Both the position numbers and the translations under genes were made by a program. DNA of 7,481 nucleotides from Promethearchaeota archaeon (lineage in GTDB: Archaea > Asgardarchaeota > Lokiarchaeia > Sigynarchaeales > SOKP01). Under the pieces are notes generated by a model, which was not told the origin of the DNA, searched no databases, and was given only the letters and a program-made list of their open reading frames with translations. The stretch covers positions 1 through 7,481 of the forward strand of contig DAOUUT010000186.1 in the NCBI GenBank assembly GCA_030668025.1, given 5' to 3'. Below are positions 1-5,367 of this stretch, one piece after another; position 1 is the stretch's first letter, and each line of letters opens with the position of its first letter.

Positions 1-846
1 AATTACTGTTGATAGTAACTACATAGTTCACGCAGTCTGGGAAGATGATACTGACGGTGTGTGGGGTACAGACTCCGAAATAATGTACGCCAATTTCACG
101 ACCGCAACGGGATGGTCCAACGTCGCCGTAATTTCAGACGGTTACGAGGGTACTTACTGGAACGATGGTTATAGTTACCATCCCGCAATTACTGTTGATA
201 GTAGCGACAGAGTGCACGTAGTCTGGCAAGATAATACTGAAGGTGTGTGGGGTACAGACATTGAAATAATGTACGCCAATTTCACGACCGCAACGGGATG
301 GTCCAATGTCACCGTAATTTCAGACGGTTACGATGGTACTTACTGGAACGATGGTCATAATTTCGCTCCCGCAATTACTGTTGATAGTAGCGACAGAGTT
401 CACGTAGTATGGGAAGATTCTACTGACGGCGCGTGGGGTATAGACGGCGAAATAATGTACGCCAATTTCACAATCGCAACGGGATGGTCCAACGTCACCG
501 TAATTTCAGACGGTTACGATGGTTCTTACTGGAACGATGGTGGTGATGGAAGTCCCGCAATTACTGTTGATAGTAGCGACAGAGTTCACGTAGTATGGGA
601 AGGTTATACTGACGGTGCGTGGGGTACAGACGGCGAAATAATGTACGCCAATTTCACAACCGAAACGGGATGGTCCAACGTCACCGTAATTTCAGACGGT
701 TACGATGGTACTTACTGGAACGATGTTGATTGTTACGGTCCCGCAATTACTGTTGATAGTAGCGACAGAGTTCACGTAGTATGGGAAGATGGGACTGACG
801 GCGCGTGGGGTACAGACACCGAAATAATGTATTCAAATTTCTTTAT
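1..846 (+). repeat. 186-bp tandem repeat encoding 62-residue propeller blades
   Basis: The period is exactly 186 bp. The marker CCCGCAATTACTGTTGATAG starts at 182, 368, 554 and 740, and position 1 falls four bases into an earlier copy. The copies are therefore <-1..181, 182-367, 368-553, 554-739 and a partial 740 to about 846, which breaks off after EIMYSNF. Nucleotide identity is very high, including at synonymous sites, which indicates recent duplication or gene conversion. The array continues to the left of the window, so the total blade number is unknown. Confidence 0.95.
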
Positions 847-1528
847 GATATCTCCTCCATTAAATCCGTCCATAATTATAAATAATGGAGATGCGAGTAC
901 TAATTCTCCCTTAGTGACTCTCGCGCTCTCGGCGGATGGAGCCGAAGAGATGTGTTTTAGAAACGGAACGACCGGTGCTTGGACCAGTTGGGAACCTTAC
1001 GCTACAGCAAAACAGCTGCGTTTAGAAGGCTCCGTACATAATACGGAATATTCGATTAACGTGAAATTTCGAAATGCAGCGGGAGAGAGCTCCCTCATCG
1101 GTGATAGCATATTATATTTGACCATGATGCCATTGAATCCATCTATAATTATAAATAATGGAGATGCCAGTACTAATTCTACCTTGGTGACTCTCACGCT
1201 CTCGGCGGATGGAGCCGAAGAAATGTGCTTTAGAAACGGAACGACCGGCGCTTGGACCAGTTGGGAACCTTATGCTACAGCAAAACAGCTGTATTTAGAA
1301 GGCTCCGTAAATAATACGGAATATTCAATCTATGTTAAGTTTCTAAATGCAGCGGGAGAAACTACGCCGGTTTGCGATAGCATTCTATATACTTTAGAAA
1401 AAGTTGTTGAAGAAGGACTTCCCGTTGAGATTATCATTGTTATTATCGCAGCAATTGCAGGTGGAGGATTAGCTGTTTCTATAACAATAATATTATTGAT
1501 TCGAAAACGTCGGGGTAAAGCACAATAA
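2..1528 (+). CDS. Cell-surface protein: beta-propeller blade repeats, two Ig/FN3-like modules, C-terminal membrane anchor (5' partial)
   Basis: The frame is open from the left edge (base 2) to TAA at 1526-1528, giving 508 visible residues; the true start is outside. Residues 1-285 are tandem 62-residue units with the core PAITVDSSDRVHVVWED, then EIMYANFTTATGWSNVTVIS, then a DGYDGTYWNDG turn. This is the pattern of BNR/sialidase-like propeller blades with a degenerate Asp box. Residues 286-376 and 377-467 are two near-identical Ig/FN3-like modules (SADGAEEMCFRNGTTGAWTSW, then VKF.NAAGE). Residues ~477-500 form one hydrophobic helix, followed by the basic tail RKRRGKAQ, so the bulk should sit outside the cell with a short cytoplasmic tail. 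Acidic DxTDGxWGTD loops could bind calcium (inference). A role in adhesion or carbohydrate recognition is plausible, but no catalytic site is visible. It is richer in G+C than its neighbours. The call of an anchored repeat surface protein is firm; the ligand is unknown. Confidence 0.85.
   Translation: MTVDSNYIVHAVWEDDTDGVWGTDSEIMYANFTTATGWSNVAVISDGYEGTYWNDGYSYHPAITVDSSDRVHVVWQDNTEGVWGTDIEIMYANFTTATGWSNVTVISDGYDGTYWNDGHNFAPAITVDSSDRVHVVWEDSTDGAWGIDGEIMYANFTIATGWSNVTVISDGYDGSYWNDGGDGSPAITVDSSDRVHVVWEGYTDGAWGTDGEIMYANFTTETGWSNVTVISDGYDGTYWNDVDCYGPAITVDSSDRVHVVWEDGTDGAWGTDTEIMYSNFFMISPPLNPSIIINNGDASTNSPLVTLALSADGAEEMCFRNGTTGAWTSWEPYATAKQLRLEGSVHNTEYSINVKFRNAAGESSLIGDSILYLTMMPLNPSIIINNGDASTNSTLVTLTLSADGAEEMCFRNGTTGAWTSWEPYATAKQLYLEGSVNNTEYSIYVKFLNAAGETTPVCDSILYTLEKVVEEGLPVEIIIVIIAAIAGGGLAVSITIILLIRKRRGKAQ
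857..1402 (+). repeat. Two 273-bp direct repeats encoding Ig/FN3-like modules
   Basis: Copy 1 is 857-1129 and copy 2 is 1130-1402, 91 codons each, both starting with PLNPSIIINNGDAST. Long stretches are identical or nearly so at the nucleotide level (for example the segment encoding SADGAEEMCFRNGTTGAWTSW), so the duplication is recent. The copies diverge most at their C-terminal strand (ESSLIGDS versus ETTPVCDS). They form a stalk between the propeller and the membrane helix. Confidence 0.92.
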
Positions 1529-1533
1529 TTAAA

Positions 1534-1567
1534 TTTTTCTCTTTTTTTTCTTTAAAGATTTTTTTTC
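1534..1567 (+). terminator. T-rich tract after the surface-protein gene
   Basis: Starting six bases after the TAA stop there are several T runs: five Ts, then eight, then a run of eight at about 1559-1566. Archaeal RNA polymerase terminates on such U-rich tracts without a hairpin, and no stem is visible. The strand is set by the upstream gene. Confidence 0.5.
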
Positions 1568-1651
1568 TATATTAAACAAGTAGATTTTAACGATTATGAA
1601 AATAAATCTCCGTATAAAGAAAAAAATATGAAGTTGAAATACAAATACAAA

Positions 1652-1674
1652 TTACTCTATATTTACTCTATATT
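1652..1674 (+). promoter_or_regulatory. Phased direct repeat upstream of the aldolase gene, possible regulator site
   Basis: The 12-mer TTACTCTATATT occurs at 1652-1663 and again at 1663-1674, so the period is 11 bp, about one helical turn. It is preceded by two copies of ACAAAT. It lies about 10 bp upstream of the first TATA-like sequence of the aldolase gene, where an archaeal activator or repressor could bind on one face of the DNA. No matching regulator is encoded in the window, so function is inferred from position only. Confidence 0.3.
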
Positions 1675-1684
1675 CAATAAACAT

Positions 1685-1710
1685 TTTATATTTAAGTTGA
1701 ATATTTAAAA
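1685..1710 (+). promoter_or_regulatory. TATA-like promoter of the aldolase gene
   Basis: Two candidates lie before the ATG at 1736: TTTATATTTA (1685-1694) and ATATTTAAAA (1701-1710). The second sits about 30 bp before the ATG, which fits a nearly leaderless transcript. No Shine-Dalgarno sequence precedes the ATG, in line with that reading. Which of the two is used cannot be decided from sequence alone. Confidence 0.4.
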
Positions 1711-1735
1711 CTAAATCAAAATCTTAGATATTATT

Positions 1736-2815
1736 ATGTCAGAAAAAAAACCTATGAGTTATGACGAAATTAAAAATTTGCTTGGCGCAGATGCGGATAA
1801 ACTTCTAAATCACACATGCACTGGAATCCCAAAAGAAATGATTCACAAACCCGGCCCAGATTTTATCGAGAGAGTGTGGGAGCATTCTGATCGAAATAAT
1901 TTGGTATTAAACAATATGGAAAGAATATTTAACCAACGAGGTAGATTAGCGGGTACGGGATATGTTTCTATTCTCCCTGTAGATCAAGGCATTGAACATA
2001 CTGCCTCTGCTAGTTTTGCTATAAATCCTAGATATTTTGATCCCGAGAACATTATTAAATTAGCAATAGAGGGCGGTTCTAATGGTGTGGCGTCTACACT
2101 TGGAGTTTTAGGCTCAATTAGTAGAAGGTATGCGCACAAAGTTCCATTTATTGTTAAAATAAATCATAACGAATTACTTACAAAACCTAACTTGTCTGAT
2201 CAAACAATGTTCGCTAGTGTGGATCAAGCATTTGATATGGGTGCAGTGGCAATTGGCTCAACAGTATATTTTGGCTCTCAAAATTCGCGGCGACAAATTC
2301 AAGAAACTTCTGAAGCGTTTAAATACGCTCACGAGCTTGGCCTTGTTTGCGTTCTATGGTGCTATCTTAGAAATAAGGAAGAGTTCATTAAAGATGGAAA
2401 AGATTACCACACTGCAAACGACTTAGAAAGTCAAGCTAATCATTTAGGCGTAACTATTGAAGCCGATATTATAAAACAGAAAATTTCTACGACTAGTAGA
2501 GGGTTTGTTGAGTTAAATTTTGGAAAAACCGATAAACTTGTTTACGATAAATTAGCAACCGACCACCCTCTCGAGTGGAACCGATATCAAGTAGTGAATT
2601 GTTATATGGGCAGAGTTGGGCTAATAAATTCTGGCGGAGAAACTGGTGGAAACGATCTTGCCGATGCCGTTAAGGCAGCCGTAATCAACAAAAGATCTGG
2701 TGGAACAGGTCTTATTTTAGGAAGAAAAGCCTTTAAAAAGCCAACACCAGAAGGAATTAAGATATTAAACGCTGTGCAAGATGTTTATTTAAACAAGGAC
2801 ATCACAATTGCCTAA
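1736..2815 (+). CDS. fbaB: Class I fructose-bisphosphate aldolase (FbaB/DhnA family)
   Basis: The reaction is reversible cleavage of fructose 1,6-bisphosphate to dihydroxyacetone phosphate and glyceraldehyde 3-phosphate by a Schiff-base mechanism, in glycolysis or gluconeogenesis in the cytoplasm. The 359 residues match the long E. coli FbaB type (about 350) almost end to end from memory: [18 protein letters not shown] (71-88), [10 protein letters not shown] (129-138), VKINHNE (140-146), [12 protein letters not shown] (184-195), ADIIKQK (243-249), [14 protein letters not shown] (288-301) and [14 protein letters not shown] (322-335). Lys247 aligns with the Schiff-base lysine of the family. The ATG start gives the normal N terminus ([14 protein letters not shown]). 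The gene appears monocistronic, with its own promoter and a following T tract. Most archaeal class I aldolases I know are shorter (about 260 residues), so this version may be of bacterial origin (inference). No defect is visible. Confidence 0.95.
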   Translation: MSEKKPMSYDEIKNLLGADADKLLNHTCTGIPKEMIHKPGPDFIERVWEHSDRNNLVLNNMERIFNQRGRLAGTGYVSILPVDQGIEHTASASFAINPRYFDPENIIKLAIEGGSNGVASTLGVLGSISRRYAHKVPFIVKINHNELLTKPNLSDQTMFASVDQAFDMGAVAIGSTVYFGSQNSRRQIQETSEAFKYAHELGLVCVLWCYLRNKEEFIKDGKDYHTANDLESQANHLGVTIEADIIKQKISTTSRGFVELNFGKTDKLVYDKLATDHPLEWNRYQVVNCYMGRVGLINSGGETGGNDLADAVKAAVINKRSGGTGLILGRKAFKKPTPEGIKILNAVQDVYLNKDITIA

Positions 2816-2830
2816 ATTCTTATTAATTTA

Positions 2831-2844
2831 AATATTTTTTTTTT
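2831..2844 (+). terminator. Poly-T terminator after the aldolase gene
   Basis: An uninterrupted run of ten Ts (2835-2844) starts 20 bases after the aldolase stop codon, inside an AT-rich convergent gap. It fits archaeal U-tract termination. There is no clear hairpin. Confidence 0.55.
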
Positions 2845-2936
2845 AGTTATATTAGTCAAACATTAGGTTTTAATTGTCGTTAATTGGAAATATAAAAACA
2901 TTAAGGCTTTATATTATCAATATATTCGAAATTGTG

Positions 2937-3296
2937 CTAAAAGAGCTCATAGACTTCATCAGTCTCAGTTATCATTAATTTGAATGGATTATTTAATTTA
3001 GAACTGTATTTTTTTAAAAAATTATATACTATTTTCCTAAGCTTAACTGGATCTCTTGGATGTATTTTAATATAAACTATACGACTTTTTGTTTGAAGAT
3101 TCTTATTTAAATTTAAAAAGTCAGAATCTAATGTCAGGATAATAGCATTGTTATTCAAAGCAAGTTCAGCAACCTTTCCATTCTGAATACCTAACATATT
3201 GAAATCATGCAAAGTAAAGGCTTCAAATCCATTATCTTGAATTACTTTCTTAATTGAAATAGGAACATTCTCATCAAGAAGAAATTTCAATCTCAA
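2937..3296 (-). CDS. DUF5615 PIN-like toxin of a toxin-antitoxin pair
   Basis: This is a predicted PIN-fold ribonuclease toxin, 117-119 residues, of usual family size. Diagnostic features are the N-terminal KFLLDENVP with acidic pair D8/E9 (numbered from the TTG at 3296), NMLGIQNGKVAELALNNNA (33-51), and strand plus acidic site IILTLDSDF with D57 and D59. The position usually holding Asp before the AxxxxA helix is not acidic; E44 may serve instead. The frame can start at TTG 3296, overlapping the antitoxin stop in TTGA, or at TTG 3290. The second start is favoured: GAGGT at 3301-3297 lies six bases before it, and it gives the family-typical MKFLLDENVP. Both are non-ATG starts, which would keep toxin output low. 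Family knowledge supports the TA role; RNA cleavage itself is inferred. Confidence 0.85.
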   Translation of the reverse strand: MRLKFLLDENVPISIKKVIQDNGFEAFTLHDFNMLGIQNGKVAELALNNNAIILTLDSDFLNLNKNLQTKSRIVYIKIHPRDPVKLRKIVYNFLKKYSSKLNNPFKLMITETDEVYELF

Positions 3297-3535
3297 ACCT
3301 CTTTACTAATAATGTCGTCAATGTTTATATTTGAGAGGTTTTCATTCGCCTCCTTTCCAATTTCAAGTAAAGTTAAGATTATCTCTTTATTAAGATGAGG
3401 ATACTCTTCTAATATCTGATTTATCGAATAATTCAAACCTATTAATTCATAAATTAATGCGACGGGAATTCTTGTTCCTTTAATTATAGGCTTTCCTCCA
3501 AGAATCTTGGGATTACTCTCGATAATATCTGACAT
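3293..3535 (-). CDS. DUF433 antitoxin (VapB-like)
   Basis: An 80-residue DUF433 protein, a small helix-turn-helix-like family commonly paired with DUF5615 toxins. Visible hallmarks are ESNPKILGGKPIIKGTRIPV (6-25) and the helical segment INQILEEYPHLNKEIILTLL (38-57). The acidic, flexible C-terminal tail (NIDDIISKEV) is the likely toxin-binding segment. It is first in the operon and its TGA overlaps the possible toxin start at 3296 by four bases, so translation is probably coupled. The ATG at 3535 is preceded only by AGAAG with no spacing, so a short-leader transcript from the TATA-like box at 3564-3570 is likely. Autorepression is expected from the family but not shown here. Confidence 0.87.
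   Translation of the reverse strand: MSDIIESNPKILGGKPIIKGTRIPVALIYELIGLNYSINQILEEYPHLNKEIILTLLEIGKEANENLSNINIDDIISKEV
3297..3301 (-). promoter_or_regulatory. Shine-Dalgarno site that favours the toxin start at 3290
   Basis: On the minus strand GAGGT lies at 3301-3297 within the last antitoxin codons, six bases before the TTG at 3290 and directly abutting the TTG at 3296. The spacing suits only the 3290 start. This is one of the few good Shine-Dalgarno matches in the window, as expected for an internal gene of an operon. Confidence 0.5.
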
Positions 3536-3545
3536 CTTCTATGTT

Positions 3546-3703
3546 ATATTAAAGTGAATAGGTTATAAATATCTATTGTATAATAAATAAACTTGATTTT
3601 TAATATTTAGAAATTTTAGCATCAGAGAAAATTAATTTAGTCTTTTTGTTAAAAAGTAATACTCATAATTAGGAAGCAAAAGGGCTTTAAATCACTTTAA
3701 TAT
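3546..3703. repeat. Perfect 12-bp inverted repeat with 134-bp spacer, in the divergent promoter region
   Basis: ATATTAAAGTGA at 3546-3557 is matched exactly by its reverse complement TCACTTTAATAT at 3692-3703. The first arm lies at the predicted start site of the toxin-antitoxin operon; the second lies 55 bp upstream of the TATA box of the Fe-S gene. The rest of the 262-bp gap (3536-3797) is AT-rich with no gene recognised. The arms could be two operators for one regulator, but chance is possible in DNA this AT-rich. Confidence 0.35.
3564..3570 (-). promoter_or_regulatory. TATA-like box of the toxin-antitoxin operon
   Basis: ATTTATA on the minus strand, centred about 32 bp upstream of the antitoxin ATG. 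With usual archaeal spacing, transcription would start near 3541, leaving a leader of about five bases. A 12-bp inverted-repeat arm (3546-3557) lies between this box and the predicted start site, where a bound repressor would block initiation. Confidence 0.4.
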
Positions 3704-3757
3704 TCAAATAATATATTTATTATCCTAACATTTACTTTCATAGTAACTGTCTAAGAA

Positions 3758-3767
3758 TTTTATAAAA
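3758..3767 (+). promoter_or_regulatory. TATA box of the winged-helix/ferredoxin gene
   Basis: TTTATAAAAA is a near-consensus archaeal TATA box. Its centre is about 35 bp before the ATG at 3798, so transcription should start near 3789 with a leader of roughly 8-10 bases. No Shine-Dalgarno sequence is seen. Confidence 0.55.
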
Positions 3768-3797
3768 AGATTAGATTAAATTGGAAGTGTATTATTA

Positions 3798-4925
3798 ATG
3801 ACAGCTGAAGAAGAATTAAATCCTTACGATAAAATCTTGAATAACATGCGAGATTACCCAAACGATATACCCCTAGTCGATGGGGAGATTTCAGAAGCTT
3901 TTAGAGAATTTATTAAATTATTGTTCACTCCAAAAGAAGCTGAAGTAGCTCAATATTTAACAATTAAACCGCAATCTCTTAATAGAATTGCAAGGAAAAT
4001 AGGTAAAACCAAAGAAGAAACCAAGAAAATTTTAGAAGACATGACTGAAAACGGCATTATTCAAGATATTGGTGGTTTTTCTTATTTCTTAGCGATGGCA
4101 CATCTTTTAAACATGGGCTTTAAAAACTCGCAAACCTTCAAAAGACTTGGAAAAAAAGGTGCGGAATTATATCAACAGTTTTTTATTATGGAGAAGTTTT
4201 ATAAACGGTACGAGTCTTCTGATGAGGGTACTCCCATAACAAGGATAGTTCCAATAAATACAACAATAGATCACAAATCAGCAATTTCAAATGCGGAAGA
4301 AATACACGGAATAATTGATACGTGCATCGGACCAATAGTAATTACTGATTGTCCATGCCGCAATAGAACAGAAACTTTAGGAATAAGAGAATGTAAAGAT
4401 AAGTTTCCAATTTCAGAATCTTGTTTTCAAGTAGGTTTGTTTGGTCAATACTTCTTGCGAAGAGGGGAAGGAAGAGAATTATCGCGTGGAGAAGCGCATG
4501 AATTAATAAATGAACTAGCAAAAAAAGGATTAGTATTTACGGTAGCAAATTCTAAGAGTCCGGTACATCAAGTAATATGTAGTTGTTGTGCATGTTGTTG
4601 CGCTCTGTTAAGAGGATTAACGCGTTTCGAGGATAAAAACGAAAATTGTGTAGCAAAATCAAATTATATTTCAAAAGTTAACCTAGATTTATGTGAAGGA
4701 TGTGCACTGTGTGCAGAAAGATGTCCCTTTAAAGCTATTAAAATCACAAATGAAAAAGCTATTGTTGATCCTAAAAAATGTTATGGTTGCGGAATTTGTG
4801 CGGTAACTTGTCCTGTAGAAGCAATAAAACTACATCGAATAGAACAATCTCATATTTACTCTAACCCTGTTCAATTATTAGAAAAAATCTATCAAGAAAA
4901 TCGAAGAAAAGAAAAAACAAATTGA
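3798..4925 (+). CDS. Winged-helix / Cys-rich / 2x[4Fe-4S] ferredoxin fusion protein
   Basis: A 375-residue protein in three parts. Residues ~42-92 look like a MarR/TrmB-type winged helix (FTPKEAEVAQYL, LNRIARKIGKTKEETKKILEDM, NGIIQDI). Residues 176-284 are a Cys-rich domain with CPCR (185-188), C199, C209, the segment GRELSRGEAHELINELAKKG, and the dense motif CSCCACCC (261-268) followed by LRG. Residues 299-338 hold two canonical clusters, C299/C302/C305/C309-P and C328/C331/C334/C338-P. I recall similar proteins annotated only as 4Fe-4S binding proteins in anaerobic archaea and bacteria; their function is unknown to me. The layout suggests either a redox-responsive regulator or an electron carrier with a partner-binding wing (inference). 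It is cytoplasmic, with no signal or membrane segment, and has its own TATA box. Its TGA stop is one base from the stop of the convergent sulfatase remnant. Confidence 0.85.
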   Translation: MTAEEELNPYDKILNNMRDYPNDIPLVDGEISEAFREFIKLLFTPKEAEVAQYLTIKPQSLNRIARKIGKTKEETKKILEDMTENGIIQDIGGFSYFLAMAHLLNMGFKNSQTFKRLGKKGAELYQQFFIMEKFYKRYESSDEGTPITRIVPINTTIDHKSAISNAEEIHGIIDTCIGPIVITDCPCRNRTETLGIRECKDKFPISESCFQVGLFGQYFLRRGEGRELSRGEAHELINELAKKGLVFTVANSKSPVHQVICSCCACCCALLRGLTRFEDKNENCVAKSNYISKVNLDLCEGCALCAERCPFKAIKITNEKAIVDPKKCYGCGICAVTCPVEAIKLHRIEQSHIYSNPVQLLEKIYQENRRKEKTN

Positions 4926-4926
4926 T

Positions 4927-5232
4927 TTAGTCATAAGCACATCTCTTTGGTAAGCGTGGTCGGAGGTTAATAATCTCTCTTAACATTCTTTCAATATGTA
5001 TATTTCTTAATTCTTTATCCTTATCCCATAAGTTATCCATTTCATCAGGATCGTTTTTATAATCGAAGAAATCTCCTGTATTCTCGTATCCATCGTAGAG
5101 CGTTAAGCGATGATTTTCTGTGATTAGTGTTCGAAGTCTAAATGTTGTATCATCCGCTATTTCTTCGTCGTGTTCAATTAGCAGTTGCTTTCTGATTTTT
5201 TTTTGAGGTTCTTTTAAGATGGGAGTAATCAC
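4927..5232 (-). pseudogene. Sulfatase C-terminal remnant
   Basis: The reading frame from the junction near 5232 to TAA at 4929-4927 encodes about 101 residues that align end to end with the C terminus of the sulfatase at 6551-7481. Shared points are ITPILKE/LTPVLKD, RLRTLITENHRLTLYDG/RLRHLITETHKITVYAG, NDPDEMDNLWDKDKEL/NDPDELNNLWDKDRDL, and a closing LPKR/IPRR. All catalytic and metal-binding regions of a sulfatase, roughly three quarters of the protein, are missing. The first possible start, GTG at 5232, lies within the sequence derived from the neighbouring DUF169 gene, so it is a by-product of the fusion and not a designed start. The frame has stayed open with no stops, so the event is recent or the piece is tolerated. 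An assembly chimera is the main alternative. Confidence 0.8.
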
Positions 5233-5329
5233 CTGGTTTGACTAACTTGACAGCAATCGGGTAAGTTAAAAGTTTTAAATTATCAATAAAGTCTTGTCCT
5301 ATTTTTCGATATTTCTCTAAATCGTCCAT
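5174..5329 (-). pseudogene. DUF169 protein N-terminal remnant
   Basis: From ATG at 5329, 34 residues (MDDLEKYRKIGQDFIDNLKL, then LTYPIAVKLVKPGD) match the start of DUF169 proteins, whose N-terminal hallmark is a helix followed by PVAVKL. After the GAT codon at 5230-5228 the frame enters sulfatase-derived DNA out of phase and ends 17 residues later at TGA (5176-5174). An intact DUF169 protein is usually over 200 residues, so most of it is lost. It lies 38 bases downstream of the QueG-like gene on the same strand and was probably in its operon. A TATA-like TATAAAAAA lies at 5345-5353 but is slightly too close to the ATG to be convincing. The same frame is open to an ATG at 5380 inside the upstream gene; that extension is unlikely. 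Confidence 0.65.
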
Positions 5330-5367
5330 AATATCACATAAATATTTTTTATAGGATTTTAAAAAAA

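Noticed and set aside
59..61. GTG as start of the surface protein
   Set aside because: The same frame is open to the left edge and encodes an earlier part of the same repeat (ITVDSNYIVHAVWEDDTDG), so the GTG is internal.
170..739. Target of a diversity-generating retroelement
   Set aside because: The blade-to-blade variation is suggestive, but no reverse transcriptase or template repeat is in the window, and the substitutions are not mainly at adenines.
997..1197. Minus-strand frame of 66 codons
   Set aside because: It lies fully inside the Ig-like repeat modules, opposite strand, with no recognisable product or initiation signal.
1529..1735. Small gene or RNA in the gap before the aldolase gene
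   Set aside because: The 207 bases are AT-rich with stops in all frames and no tRNA-like or stable hairpin structure; only terminator and promoter-like elements are seen.
2217..2426. Plus-strand frame of 69 codons
   Set aside because: It is an alternative frame inside the clearly real aldolase gene.
2816..2936. Hairpin terminator shared by the aldolase and toxin genes
   Set aside because: No paired stem was found, only a T10 run serving the plus strand; nothing convincing for the minus-strand toxin gene.
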